Positions 8,541 to 17,527 of a DNA stretch of 64,000 nt are shown piece by piece. The stretch's first letter is position 1. Every line of letters begins with the position of its first letter. The stretch comes from Lutibacter sp. B2 (GTDB taxonomy: Bacteria > Bacillota > Clostridia > Peptostreptococcales > Thermotaleaceae): the NCBI GenBank assembly GCA_015686845.1, contig JADPRS010000010.1, forward strand, positions 32,713 to 96,712, in the 5' to 3' direction. The position numbers were made by a program, and so were the translations under genes. The notes beneath the pieces are model-generated. The model did not search any database. It was not told the DNA's origin and saw nothing but the letters and a program-made list of their open reading frames with translations.

Positions 8541-10823
8541 TTATATCCCTTCTTTTACACTATTTTTCATTTCTTCAAATTCATCTTTAGAAATAATCAC
8601 CCTTCTTGGTTTGCTTCCTTCATGTTCTCCTACAATTCCTCTTACTTCCATCTCATCTATCAATCTTGCAGATCTATTATAGCCTATTCTAAATCTTCTT
8701 TGTAACATGGATATGGAAGCTTGTTGTATATCAACAACAAGCTCTATTGCATCTTTTAACAATTCATCTACAGGATTATTTATATCTACTAAATTTTTTT
8801 CTACTGTATCCATAATTTCTTCTTCATATGTATCTTCCTTGGCTTGTTGTTTTACAAAATTGATCACTTTTTCAACCTCTGAATCAGAAATATAAGCACC
8901 TTGAACACGTATTGGTTTAGATGCTCCCATAGGATAAAATAACATATCTCCCTTTCCAAGTAATTTTTCTGCTCCGCCCATATCCAAAATTGTTCTTGAA
9001 TCTACTTGTGACGATACAGAAAAAGCAATTCTTGATGGAATGTTTGCTTTGATTACACCTGTAATAATATCTACTGATGGTCTTTGTGTTGCCACTATTA
9101 GGTGTATGCCTGCTGCTCTTGCCATTTGAGCAAGCCTACAAATACTATCTTCAACTTGTCCAGGAGATACCATCATCAAATCAGCAAGTTCATCAATAAT
9201 AACTACGATTTTAGGTAAATGATCTTTAGATTCTGTAATCATTTTATTATTATATCCAACAATATCCCTTACGTTATTTTGAGCAAAAGCTTTATATCTA
9301 CGTGTCATTTCCTGAACTGCCCAATTAAGTGCACTAGAAGCTTTTTGTGGATCTGTCACTACTGGCAAAAGCAAATGTGGTATTCCATTATAATTATTTA
9401 GTTCAACTACTTTCGGGTCAATTAGAATAAGTTTTACTTCTTGTGGGGTGCTTTTATATAAAATACTTGTAATTAATGTATTTATACATACACTTTTTCC
9501 AGAACCTGTAGCACCAGCAATAAGCATATGAGGCATTTTAGATAAATCTGTTGCGATTGGATTTCCTGCAATGTCTTTTCCTAAAACAAACGTTAATTTT
9601 GACTTACTTTTAGTAAATATATCACTTTCTAATACTTCTCTTATTGTAACCATTGAAATACTTTCATTTGGAATTTCTATACCCACCGCAGCTTTACCTG
9701 GAATAGGTGCTTCTATTCTTATATTTGATGCTGCTAAATTTAGTGCAATATCATCTGCTAAATTAACAATCTTACTTACCTTTACCCCTGGACTAGGTTG
9801 AATTTCATATCTAGTAATGGTCGGTCCTTTACTTACTTGTACTACTTTTGCATCAACACCAAAATTGCCAAGCGTTTCTTCTAATATCTTAGCTTTATGT
9901 AAAATTTCCTTTTTATCATCTTTAACGCTTCCATGGACGTTTTTATCTAACAATTCAAAAGAAGGTATTTTATATACTAGATCCGTATTTTGATGATCAT
10001 CAATATGTATATCAATTTCACTATGCTCTATTGTTGAAACACTTTCTTTTTCGGCATTTATATTTTTCATTTTTTTTACTATATTAGATTCTTGATCTGC
10101 ATCTTTTGTAAAATCCAAAATTTTAATCTTTTCATCAATAACATCACTGGATATATTTGTATGATTATTTTGTTTTTTCACAATATTTTTCTTTTCTTTC
10201 TTGCATTCACTTTCAGAAGTTTTTTCCATTGGTACTTGTACAAATTCTACAAGTGCCTCTTTTACGAAACGAACTCCTTTTACAACAAATCTTTTGCAGT
10301 TTTTAATTATTTTAATAAATGAAATTTTAGTAATCAACATAAAAGAAATCATGAGCATTGTAATAATAACTAAATAACTTCCTTTTATACCCAAAAGTTT
10401 AATACTTATATATCCTAATAATCCACCAATCAATCCCCCACCTAAACCATTATTCCCATTGTTGTAAAGTGTTCTTATTACTTTAAAATCCAAAATGTTG
10501 TCAGGTATATATTCCATATAATGTAGGGTATATAACATAATACATCCTATATATATAATAACACTAGCATACTTTACTCTTTTGCTGATAACAACATTGT
10601 TCCTAATGATAGAATACACACCCACTAAAATAATTAAATATGGTAGTAAATATACAGGTGTAGACAATAATCCCATCAAATTCAATTTGATTATTCTGCC
10701 TATTTCACCTGCCGACTGGGTCTGTATACTAATCCATATTAGTATACCCATGGCTATAATGAATAAAGAAATTATTTCGTTGTTTAAAGAATTGCTTTTT
10801 TGACTTTTCTTTTTTCTAGACAT
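8541..10823 (-). CDS. ftsK: DNA translocase FtsK/SpoIIIE
   Basis: A membrane-anchored hexameric DNA pump that clears chromosomal DNA from the septum; SpoIIIE does the same for the forespore. It has several N-terminal transmembrane segments, an acidic linker, a RecA-like motor with Walker A GATGSGKS and Walker B VVIIDELADLMM, and a C-terminal gamma winged-helix domain for polar DNA sequences (LQRRFRIGYNRSARLID). An upstream ATG (10836-10838) is part of the GGGGGAG ribosome site, so the ATG at 10821-10823 is chosen, giving 760 residues. tepA upstream and ftsK are neighbours in B. subtilis too. Sequence alone does not separate vegetative from sporulation roles. Confidence 0.95.
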   Translation of the reverse strand: MSRKKKSQKSNSLNNEIISLFIIAMGILIWISIQTQSAGEIGRIIKLNLMGLLSTPVYLLPYLIILVGVYSIIRNNVVISKRVKYASVIIYIGCIMLYTLHYMEYIPDNILDFKVIRTLYNNGNNGLGGGLIGGLLGYISIKLLGIKGSYLVIITMLMISFMLITKISFIKIIKNCKRFVVKGVRFVKEALVEFVQVPMEKTSESECKKEKKNIVKKQNNHTNISSDVIDEKIKILDFTKDADQESNIVKKMKNINAEKESVSTIEHSEIDIHIDDHQNTDLVYKIPSFELLDKNVHGSVKDDKKEILHKAKILEETLGNFGVDAKVVQVSKGPTITRYEIQPSPGVKVSKIVNLADDIALNLAASNIRIEAPIPGKAAVGIEIPNESISMVTIREVLESDIFTKSKSKLTFVLGKDIAGNPIATDLSKMPHMLIAGATGSGKSVCINTLITSILYKSTPQEVKLILIDPKVVELNNYNGIPHLLLPVVTDPQKASSALNWAVQEMTRRYKAFAQNNVRDIVGYNNKMITESKDHLPKIVVIIDELADLMMVSPGQVEDSICRLAQMARAAGIHLIVATQRPSVDIITGVIKANIPSRIAFSVSSQVDSRTILDMGGAEKLLGKGDMLFYPMGASKPIRVQGAYISDSEVEKVINFVKQQAKEDTYEEEIMDTVEKNLVDINNPVDELLKDAIELVVDIQQASISMLQRRFRIGYNRSARLIDEMEVRGIVGEHEGSKPRRVIISKDEFEEMKNSVKEGI

Positions 10824-10866
10824 AGTGTTCTCCCCCATTTATCTAACCTGATAAATTATTAGAAAA

Positions 10867-10885
10867 AGCACAGATTAACTGTGCT
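10867..10885 (-). terminator. Second hairpin of a tandem pair between tepA and ftsK
   Basis: AGCACAG/CTGTGCT, a 7-bp stem with a 5-base loop, followed by TTTTTC on the minus strand. It stands only about 45 bases before ftsK and about 65 bases beyond the first tepA terminator, so it is either a back-up terminator or a leader terminator for ftsK. Confidence 0.7.
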
Positions 10886-10949
10886 ATAAGAACAATTATA
10901 ATTTATAAAATAATAACATTACTAAATAAATACCCTAATTATTATAAAA

Positions 10950-10984
10950 GACAAAGTATTAATAATACATATTAACACTTTGTC
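10950..10984 (-). terminator. Intrinsic terminator of tepA
   Basis: GACAAAGT-type arms pair over 15 bp (one G-U) around a 5-base loop and are followed by TTTTATAAT on the minus strand. It lies 50 bases after the tepA stop codon. Confidence 0.7.
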
Positions 10985-11033
10985 ATTGATATTATAACAT
11001 AAGGATATAAATTATTCTATTATAAATTCTTTA

Positions 11034-11720
11034 TTATACTTCTTTGTTCTTTTTCATTAATTCATTTAATTTATTCATCGCATCCCTTAATCCTCCTACT
11101 TCATCAATTAATCCTATTTCTACTGCTTCTTTACCAATCAAAATAGTTCCTACATCATTTGCTATTTCATCGGTTTCATTCATTAACTCTAATATGGTTT
11201 CCCTAGACACATTGGAAGTTCTAATAATAAAGCTAATAATCCTTTCTTGCATTTTAGCAAAATATTTAAAAGTCTGTGGTACGCCTATTACTAGTCCATT
11301 CATCCTAATAGGGTGTACAGTCATAGTTGCAGTTGGCACAATAAATGAATAGTTACTTGATGTTGCCAAAGGTACTCCAATGCTATGCCCACCTCCAAGA
11401 ACAATAGATACAATTGGCTTAGACATACTTGCGATCATCTCCGCAATAGCTAATCCCGCTTCAACATCTCCTCCAACTGTATTTAAAATTATAATCATAC
11501 CTTCAATTTTAGGATTTTCTTCTACCGCAATTAATTGAGGAATTATATGTTCATACTTAGTAGATTTGTTTTGTGGCGGAGATACGGTATGTCCTTCAAC
11601 ATGACCAATAATTGTTAAATAGTGTATATTATCAGGCATGGTTGGAATATTAGGATTCCCAATTTCCTTTAAATTCTCAAGTTCAGGATTTAAGTTATTA
11701 TTATTTTTATTTTCGTCCAA
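11034..11720 (-). CDS. tepA: TepA/YmfB-type ClpP-fold serine protease
   Basis: A ClpP/crotonase-fold serine peptidase of 228 residues. The nucleophile is Ser113 in GGGHSIGV and the histidine is His136 in TVHPIRM; the oxyanion motif [13 protein letters not shown] lies near 80-92. The GGGHS motif, rather than GMAAS, and the position directly before ftsK identify the TepA (YmfB) group, not housekeeping ClpP. B. subtilis TepA has been linked to signal-peptide degradation, protein translocation and spore protein turnover. The start is TTG (11718-11720), eight bases after AGGAGG. It is probably monocistronic, with terminators on both sides. Confidence 0.88.
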   Translation of the reverse strand: MDENKNNNNLNPELENLKEIGNPNIPTMPDNIHYLTIIGHVEGHTVSPPQNKSTKYEHIIPQLIAVEENPKIEGMIIILNTVGGDVEAGLAIAEMIASMSKPIVSIVLGGGHSIGVPLATSSNYSFIVPTATMTVHPIRMNGLVIGVPQTFKYFAKMQERIISFIIRTSNVSRETILELMNETDEIANDVGTILIGKEAVEIGLIDEVGGLRDAMNKLNELMKKNKEV

Positions 11721-11798
11721 TTTGTGATCCTCCTCATCCTTACGGATATTTGTTTCGTATACCTAACTTTTACATTCCTTAATTATTTTTTCCAATAA

Positions 11799-11832
11799 AA
11801 AAACTACTATACTGTTAATCATAGTAGTTTTT
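11799..11832 (-). terminator. Intrinsic terminator of dapG
   Basis: Twelve-bp perfect arms AAAAACTACTAT/ATAGTAGTTTTT (11799-11810, 11821-11832) with a 10-base loop, followed by more T on the minus strand. It begins about a dozen bases after the dapG stop. Confidence 0.85.
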
Positions 11833-11843
11833 ACGTAAATTTA

Positions 11844-13064
11844 TTATCTATACAATTTAAATTCTTTGTGAAGCACATTTACAGCCTCTTTTGTTTTTTC
11901 TTCTTTAACAAGACAAGAAATTGTAGTATGGGAATCTGAAGTTTGTAAAATTTGTATATTCTGAGAAGATAAAGCTTTTACAATTTTCGCCATCACCCCA
12001 GGCACACCTCTCATTTTTTGTCCTATAACAGTAATCTTGCTACACTTTTCAATCATGTTGTATTTAAATTGGTATTCTTCTAATACTTTTTTTAACTTTG
12101 ATACGTTTGTATTCTCTATGGTAAATACTTTTTTATCCGTAAAAAAATTAATCAAATCTATACTAATTTTTAGGTTTGTTAACTCATTCATTAATCGCTC
12201 ATTTCGTTCAATACAATCTTCAAAATACACATTTACTTGAACTATATTATTTTTATGTGCTATACCAGTTATAACTTTATCCTGTGATTGATCATATCGA
12301 TAACTTTTTAAATGATTATTTTTATCATTAATAATGGTCCCTGGTGCATTAGATAATGTGTTTTTAATCTTTAGGGTAACATTCCCTCTTTTAGCTACTT
12401 CAATCGCCCTAGGGTGTACTACTTTGGCACCATCTTCTGCCATTTGATAAATTTCATCATATCCTATCGTATCAATTACTTTTGCTTCTGTTACTAATCT
12501 GGGATCTGCAGTCATTACACCATCAACATCCGTATAAATTTCTACCGTTTCTGATTTAAACGCTTCTCCTAAAATTGCTGCTGTAGTGTCACTTCCACCT
12601 CTTCCTAAAGTAGTAATCTCTCCATATTCTGTTACTCCTTGAAATCCAGTTACTACAGGAATAATACCTTTTTCTAATATATTATATAAATATGTTGTAT
12701 CTACTCTTATTACTTCTGCATCACCATGTTTCTCATCTGTAATAATGCCTGCTTGAAATCCTGTAACTGCTATAGCAGAATGCCCCATAGATTTTATAGT
12801 ATTAGCTAAAACAACAGCAGAAATAATTTCTCCACATGACATAACCATATCTAATTCTCTACTATTAAATTCTTTATGATTAGAATTTGCTAAATTCACC
12901 AGTGTATCCGTTGCATATGGATCTCCATTTCTGCCTAATGCTGATACAACTACAATAGGGGTCATACCGTCTTTCTTAGTCTGTATTATTTTACTAGCCA
13001 CTTTTTTTCTCAACTCATCTGTATCTACAGACGTTCCTCCAAATTTTTGAACAATTATATGCAT
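11844..13064 (-). CDS. dapG: Aspartokinase (DapG-like, diaminopimelate branch)
   Basis: Aspartokinase makes beta-aspartyl phosphate for lysine, threonine, methionine and, through diaminopimelate, cell wall and dipicolinate. It has the amino-acid kinase domain (VQKFGGTSV at the N-terminus, TLGRGGSDTTAA in the middle) and two C-terminal ACT domains for allosteric control. The sequence also has an in-frame ATG at 13086-13088, but the GGAGGG ribosome site lies after it, so I start at the second of two adjacent ATGs (13062-13064), giving 406 residues. Synteny with B. subtilis (dapG before tepA and ftsK) supports dapG. No lysine riboswitch is visible in the 130 bases upstream. Confidence 0.93.
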   Translation of the reverse strand: MHIIVQKFGGTSVDTDELRKKVASKIIQTKKDGMTPIVVVSALGRNGDPYATDTLVNLANSNHKEFNSRELDMVMSCGEIISAVVLANTIKSMGHSAIAVTGFQAGIITDEKHGDAEVIRVDTTYLYNILEKGIIPVVTGFQGVTEYGEITTLGRGGSDTTAAILGEAFKSETVEIYTDVDGVMTADPRLVTEAKVIDTIGYDEIYQMAEDGAKVVHPRAIEVAKRGNVTLKIKNTLSNAPGTIINDKNNHLKSYRYDQSQDKVITGIAHKNNIVQVNVYFEDCIERNERLMNELTNLKISIDLINFFTDKKVFTIENTNVSKLKKVLEEYQFKYNMIEKCSKITVIGQKMRGVPGVMAKIVKALSSQNIQILQTSDSHTTISCLVKEEKTKEAVNVLHKEFKLYR

Positions 13065-13196
13065 CATCTTCCCTCCAACCGTATACATATCTATATATTA
13101 GCATGAATCTACAATATCATCTAGATATTTTTAACTACCAATCTTTATATAATTATAATATGTAATTAAAAAGTTTTTGGGATATTATAAATCAAA

Positions 13197-13439
13197 TTAT
13201 TCATGATCTAGTTCTATAATAATCATATCACTTCCTATTTTCCGAACACATTCCCACGGAATTTCAATCATGCTTTTATCTTGAAAAAGTGAAAATTGAT
13301 TTTTGAAATCAGGTACTAATGCGGATTTTATCTTTCCACTTCTTTCATCAATTAACAAATCTGATTCAGCTAAAATTCCTAATCTTCCTCCATCACTTAA
13401 ATTAACAATTTCTTTTCCCCCTAATTCACTTAATCTCAT
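13197..13439 (-). CDS. ymxH: YmxH/YlmC-family PRC-barrel sporulation protein
   Basis: Small protein of 80 residues with a PRC-barrel-like fold beginning MRLSELGGKEIVNLSDGGRL, typical of the YlmC/YmxH family found in spore-formers. The molecular function is unknown. An in-frame start 24 bases further up lies before the AAAGGGG ribosome site and is rejected. In B. subtilis ymxH sits just upstream of spoVFA-spoVFB-asd-dapG; here it directly precedes dapG, so the dipicolinate synthase genes are missing at this site. The presence of this family suggests the organism sporulates. Confidence 0.88.
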   Translation of the reverse strand: MRLSELGGKEIVNLSDGGRLGILAESDLLIDERSGKIKSALVPDFKNQFSLFQDKSMIEIPWECVRKIGSDMIIIELDHE

Positions 13440-13514
13440 ATTAATCCCCTTTCTAAAATTCATATTTAATTAAAAAATGAACCTCTTAGCACACACTCAT
13501 ATTTCCTCAAACTA

Positions 13515-13952
13515 CTATATTCCTGTATGGCCAAATCCTCCACTACCTCTATTTGTTATCTCTAGATTATGCACTTTTTCCCATATTACTTTTTCATATT
13601 TACAAATTACCATCTGCGCAATTCGATCTCCAGTATGGATCATAAAATCTTCTTCTCCCCAATTTATTAATGGTACTTTAATTTCTCCTCTATAATCACT
13701 ATCTATAGTCCCTACTCCATTTACTAACCCTATTCCGTATTTAACAGCTAATCCACTTCTTGCTCTGATTTGAGCCTCTAAACCTACTGGTAATTGTATA
13801 TATATACCTGTATTCACTAACACTCTTTTTCCAGGTTTTAATACGATATTTTCTTCAATATTTGCCTTTATATCCATCCCTGCTGATCCAATAGTTTCAT
13901 ATTCAGGTAATGTGATATTTTGTTCTGTTTTTATCTTAATTTTATTATTCAT
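13515..13952 (-). CDS. dut: dUTP diphosphatase
   Basis: Trimeric dUTPase hydrolysing dUTP to dUMP and pyrophosphate, which keeps uracil out of DNA and feeds dTMP synthesis. All five family motifs are visible in 145 residues: SAGMDI, ARSGLA, GTIDSDYRGEI with the catalytic aspartate, GDRIAQ and the C-terminal RGSGGFGHTG that closes over the substrate. The ATG follows AAGGAGG. It lies between ymxH and the deacetylase gene, where B. subtilis carries mlpA. Confidence 0.95.
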   Translation of the reverse strand: MNNKIKIKTEQNITLPEYETIGSAGMDIKANIEENIVLKPGKRVLVNTGIYIQLPVGLEAQIRARSGLAVKYGIGLVNGVGTIDSDYRGEIKVPLINWGEEDFMIHTGDRIAQMVICKYEKVIWEKVHNLEITNRGSGGFGHTGI

Positions 13953-14053
13953 CTTTTCCTCCTTAATAAAAAATCTTTTCTATTACTCCACATAAGAGCG
14001 AATATCAATTTTTTTCAATATGTTTTATAATCAAGAAAAGCAAATTCAAACTG

Positions 14054-14770
14054 CTAATCTTCAATTAGTTCTGATACTGTACATATTTTAATTCCTTCTC
14101 CTTGTATTTTAGCAACTATTTCAGGTAATGCTTCTATTGTCGCTGGCTTTGGATGCATAAGAAGAATAGCTCCCTTATGTTCCTTTTTCATAACTCTATT
14201 AATAATAACTTCTTTTGTTGAACCTTTTTTCCAATCAACTGTATCCACACTCCATAAAATCACTTTATATCCCAATTCACTAGCAACTTGAATCGTCATT
14301 TTATTGTGATCACCAGAGGGGGGAGCAAAATATATAGGTTTTTTATTAATAACCTTTACAATTTCATCTTCTGTTTTTTTGATTTCACTATGATTTTCAT
14401 TTCTACTAATTTTACTATGCATTTTATGACTATATCCATGGTTACCAATCTCATGACCTTTCATATCCATTAATTTTAACATATCCGGATTTTTTTTAGC
14501 CCATTTTCCTGTTACAAAAAAAGTTATATGTATATGCTCTTTTTCAAGGATATCTAAAATTCCAGGAATTTCTTCTGTTCCCCAATCAACATTGCAGGTA
14601 AAAGCCATCTTTTTTACATTAGAATCAACATTCCTAATAGGCTCATTTGTTTCTTCTTTCCATACATTTGTAGTATCATAATTACAATAAATGATTGTAC
14701 CTATAATTACTAATAATATAGCTATGCAAAATACTAGAGATTTTTTTTTAGAAATGACATATATTTTCAT
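14054..14770 (-). CDS. Membrane-anchored NodB-family polysaccharide deacetylase (YlxY position), altered active site
   Basis: A short cytoplasmic start, one N-terminal membrane segment (about residues 12-30) and an extracellular NodB domain. The metal-binding H-x3-H (NHGYSH), the DTVDW motif and the terminal histidine motif LLMHPK are present. Motif 1 reads TCNVDWG, where active enzymes have TFDD or TFDVDWG, so the catalytic-base aspartate is Asn; motif 3 reads YFAPPSG with Phe in place of the usual Arg. Activity may be lost or changed. A position next to pnp matches B. subtilis ylxY. The ATG at 14768-14770 is spaced about 10 bases from GGGAGGG; an ATG nine bases earlier abuts that site. Confidence 0.82.
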   Translation of the reverse strand: MKIYVISKKKSLVFCIAILLVIIGTIIYCNYDTTNVWKEETNEPIRNVDSNVKKMAFTCNVDWGTEEIPGILDILEKEHIHITFFVTGKWAKKNPDMLKLMDMKGHEIGNHGYSHKMHSKISRNENHSEIKKTEDEIVKVINKKPIYFAPPSGDHNKMTIQVASELGYKVILWSVDTVDWKKGSTKEVIINRVMKKEHKGAILLMHPKPATIEALPEIVAKIQGEGIKICTVSELIED

Positions 14771-14822
14771 CTCAAACATCCCTCCCTTACATAGTTAATC
14801 TATATTCATAGACTATTATTTT

Positions 14823-14852
14823 ATTCTATATTCTATAGATATATTTGTACAA
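14823..14852 (-). promoter_or_regulatory. Candidate promoter of the deacetylase gene
   Basis: Minus-strand TTGTAC (14847-14852), an 18-base spacer and TAGAAT (14823-14828), directly downstream of the pnp terminator. Moderate match only. Confidence 0.35.
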
Positions 14853-14879
14853 AAAAAACATAAACCTAATTGGTTTATG
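14851..14879 (-). terminator. Intrinsic terminator of pnp
   Basis: CATAAACC/GGTTTATG stem (14859-14866, 14872-14879) with a 5-base loop, followed on the minus strand by eight T residues (14851-14858). It starts about seven bases after the pnp stop. Confidence 0.88.
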
Positions 14880-14885
14880 CCTTTT

Positions 14886-16988
14886 TTATTCTGTCTTAGC
14901 TGATTTTTCGGCTTCTTCTAAAACAGCTTTTCTAGATAGATTTATTCTTCCTTGCTTATCAATTTCTATTACTTTTACTAAAATTTGATCTCCAATTTTT
15001 AATACATCTTCTACTTTTGGAATTTTTTCTTTAGCAATTTGTGATATGTGAACGAGTCCTTCTTTTCCTGGAAGTATTTCTAAAAATGCTCCAAAATTCA
15101 ACATTTTCACAACTTTCCCCATATATAGTTCTCCAACTTTTACTTCTTTTAAAAGTGCTTCAATTATTTTCACTGCCTTATTTCCATCTTCAACATTTTG
15201 TGCAGTAATAAAAACTCTCCCATCATCTTCTATATCAATTTTTACGTTTGCTTCATCGATGATTTTATTAATCGTTTTTCCGCCTGGACCAATTAACGTT
15301 CTTATCTTATCTGGATTAATATTCATACTAATAATTCTAGGTGCATATGAAGATATATCAGCCCTAGGTTTTGAAATAGCACTCTCCATTTTATCAAGGA
15401 TATGTAATCTTCCTTTTCTAGCTTGTTCTAAAGCCCTTGATAAGACATCTTTACCGATTCCATGAATTTTCATATCCATTTGAATTGCTGTAATTCCATC
15501 TTTCGTTCCTGCCACTTTAAAATCCATATCTCCTAAGAAGTCTTCCATACCTTGAATGTCACTAAGTACTACAACATCATCATCTTCTTTAATTAATCCC
15601 ATAGCAATTCCTGCAACTGGAGCTGTAATAGGAACACCTGCATCCAATAAAGCTAATGTACTTCCACATACTGATGCCTGAGAGCTACTTCCATTTGAAC
15701 TTAAAACTTCAGATACAAGACGAATCGTATAAGGAAAATCCACTTCTGATGGAAGTACTGGTTCAAGTGCTCTTTCCGCCAAAGCTCCATGTCCAATTTC
15801 TCTTCTTCCTGGACCTCTTAAAAATCTCGCTTCTCCAACACAATATGGTGGGAAATTATAATGATGCATATAACGTTTTGATTCTTCTTCACCAAGTCCA
15901 TCGATCACTTGCGCATCGCCAATAGCTCCTAATGTGGCAATTGTAAGAACCTGAGTTTGTCCTCTAGTAAATAATCCTGTTCCATGAGTTCGTGGTAATA
16001 GAGATACTTCTGATGAAATTTTTCTAATTTCTTCAGCACTTCTATTATCTGGACGAATGCCTTCTTTTGTAATCATTTTTCTTACTTGTTCCTTAGTAAT
16101 TTGATAAAGAGTAGCATCTACATCTTTTAAATTATCAGGATATTTCTCTGCAAAGTATGTACGGGTTTCTTCTTTTACATTTCCCATATTTTCATTTCGC
16201 TCTAATTTATCAACCGTCTTAATGGCTTGTACCATTTTGTCAGTTGCAAATTCGATTACTTCCGCTCCAATCGTTTCATCAACCTTATATAATGGAACTT
16301 CTTGCTTAGGCTTTCCTACTTCTTCAACGATTTTTTCTATAAACGATATGATTTTTTTAATTTCCTCGTGAGCAAACATAATGGCATTTAACATAACTTC
16401 TTCTGGTACAATATTTGCACCTGCTTCTACCATCATAATAGCATCTTTAGTTCCTGATACTACCAAATGCAACTGGCTTTTCTCACGCTGTTCTAAAGTC
16501 GGATTAATAACAAATTCTTCATCAACCAATCCAACCACTACAGAACCTGTTGGTCCATCAAATGGTATATCTGAAATAGATAATGCAACAGAAGAACCTA
16601 TCATTGCAACAACATCTGGCGTACAATCTTGATCTACTGACATTACTGTGGCAATAACTTGTACATCATTTCTAAATCCTTTAGGAAATAATGGTCTAAT
16701 CGGTCGATCAATTAACCTAGATGTTAATACAGCTTTTTCTGTCGGTCTTCCTTCTCTCTTAATAAAACCACCTGGTATTTTACCTACTGCGTAAAGTTTT
16801 TCTTGATAATCAACACTTAGTGGGAAAAAATCTATACCAGTTTTAGGTTCTGAAGAACTAACGGCTGTAACCAATACTACAGTATCTCCATACTTTACAA
16901 ATACTGAACCATTTGCTAATTGTGCAACTTTCCCTACCTGAACTTCAAAATTTCTACCTCCAAAGATGGTAGTAAATGTCTTTTCCAT
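14886..16988 (-). CDS. pnp: Polyribonucleotide nucleotidyltransferase
   Basis: PNPase is a trimeric phosphorolytic 3'-to-5' exoribonuclease and a core mRNA-decay enzyme. Two RNase PH domains flank a helical domain, and the C-terminus carries KH ([14 protein letters not shown]) and S1 ([16 protein letters not shown]) domains. An earlier in-frame ATG is upstream of the TTAGGAGGGG ribosome site, so the ATG at 16986-16988 is used, giving 700 residues. pnp has its own candidate promoter at 17046-17074, downstream of the rpsO terminator. Confidence 0.97.
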   Translation of the reverse strand: MEKTFTTIFGGRNFEVQVGKVAQLANGSVFVKYGDTVVLVTAVSSSEPKTGIDFFPLSVDYQEKLYAVGKIPGGFIKREGRPTEKAVLTSRLIDRPIRPLFPKGFRNDVQVIATVMSVDQDCTPDVVAMIGSSVALSISDIPFDGPTGSVVVGLVDEEFVINPTLEQREKSQLHLVVSGTKDAIMMVEAGANIVPEEVMLNAIMFAHEEIKKIISFIEKIVEEVGKPKQEVPLYKVDETIGAEVIEFATDKMVQAIKTVDKLERNENMGNVKEETRTYFAEKYPDNLKDVDATLYQITKEQVRKMITKEGIRPDNRSAEEIRKISSEVSLLPRTHGTGLFTRGQTQVLTIATLGAIGDAQVIDGLGEEESKRYMHHYNFPPYCVGEARFLRGPGRREIGHGALAERALEPVLPSEVDFPYTIRLVSEVLSSNGSSSQASVCGSTLALLDAGVPITAPVAGIAMGLIKEDDDVVVLSDIQGMEDFLGDMDFKVAGTKDGITAIQMDMKIHGIGKDVLSRALEQARKGRLHILDKMESAISKPRADISSYAPRIISMNINPDKIRTLIGPGGKTINKIIDEANVKIDIEDDGRVFITAQNVEDGNKAVKIIEALLKEVKVGELYMGKVVKMLNFGAFLEILPGKEGLVHISQIAKEKIPKVEDVLKIGDQILVKVIEIDKQGRINLSRKAVLEEAEKSAKTE

Positions 16989-17045
16989 TGTAACCCCTCC
17001 TAACATAAATATATTTAAACCTTCATTATGTAAATTTCTAGATCA

Positions 17046-17074
17046 TTTATATTATTTCCTACATTGTTTGTAAA
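17046..17074 (-). promoter_or_regulatory. Candidate promoter of pnp
   Basis: Minus-strand -35 TTTACA (17069-17074), 17-base spacer, -10 TATAAA (17046-17051), between the rpsO terminator and pnp. Confidence 0.5.
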
Positions 17075-17112
17075 ATTCCTTATTATAAATATTTATAGAT
17101 TATAAAATAATA

Positions 17113-17131
17113 GAGCGGGAATATCCCGCTC
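17113..17131 (-). terminator. Intrinsic terminator of rpsO
   Basis: GC-rich 8-bp stem GAGCGGGA/TCCCGCTC with a 3-base loop, followed by TATTATTTT on the minus strand, eight bases after the rpsO stop. Confidence 0.9.
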
Positions 17132-17139
17132 AATTATCT

Positions 17140-17403
17140 CTACTTTCTTAAACCTAATTTTGCAATAACAGTTCTATATCTTTCGATATCCTTATTTTTT
17201 AAGTAACTTAATAAGTTTCTTCTCTGACCTACCATTTTTAAAAGTCCACGACGTGAATGGTGATCTTTTTTGTGAATTTTTAAGTGTTCATTTAACTCAT
17301 TAATTCTAGTAGTTAAAACAGCAACTTGTACCTCAGGAGATCCAGTATCTGTTGCATGTACTCTGTATCCTTCGATTACTCCTTGTTTTGTTTCTTTATT
17401 CAT
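17140..17403 (-). CDS. rpsO: 30S ribosomal protein S15
   Basis: S15 binds the central domain of 16S rRNA and nucleates the platform of the small subunit. The 87 residues carry the family core [12 protein letters not shown] and [19 protein letters not shown] (the latter contiguous over 19 residues). A GTG at 17410-17412 belongs to the AAAGGAGGTG ribosome site, so the ATG at 17401-17403 is the start. A leader of about 90 bases upstream may host the autoregulatory S15-binding structure known for rpsO, but I cannot fold it with confidence. Confidence 0.97.
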   Translation of the reverse strand: MNKETKQGVIEGYRVHATDTGSPEVQVAVLTTRINELNEHLKIHKKDHHSRRGLLKMVGQRRNLLSYLKNKDIERYRTVIAKLGLRK

Positions 17404-17491
17404 TGCTTTCACCTCCTTTTATCTATCCCCATAAGCCAAGTAAAACGTCGGTGATTCGAATTACATAGCCAATGGTTCCTTACAACAATTA

Positions 17492-17520
17492 ATTTTATCA
17501 TAGTATATAATCATTGTAAA
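17492..17520 (-). promoter_or_regulatory. Candidate promoter of rpsO
   Basis: Minus-strand -35 TTTACA (17515-17520), 17-base spacer, -10 TAAAAT (17492-17497), starting eight bases after the ribF stop. No terminator is visible between ribF and rpsO, so read-through from the nusA operon is also possible. Confidence 0.45.
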
Positions 17521-17527
17521 CAAAAAA

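Noticed and set aside
11034..11720. Housekeeping ClpP
   Set aside because: The nucleophile motif is GGGHS rather than the ClpP GMAAS type, and the neighbours dapG and ftsK point to TepA.
13065..13196. Lysine riboswitch before the aspartokinase gene
   Set aside because: The gap is only about 130 bases and shows none of the conserved L-box core or a terminator hairpin before the start.
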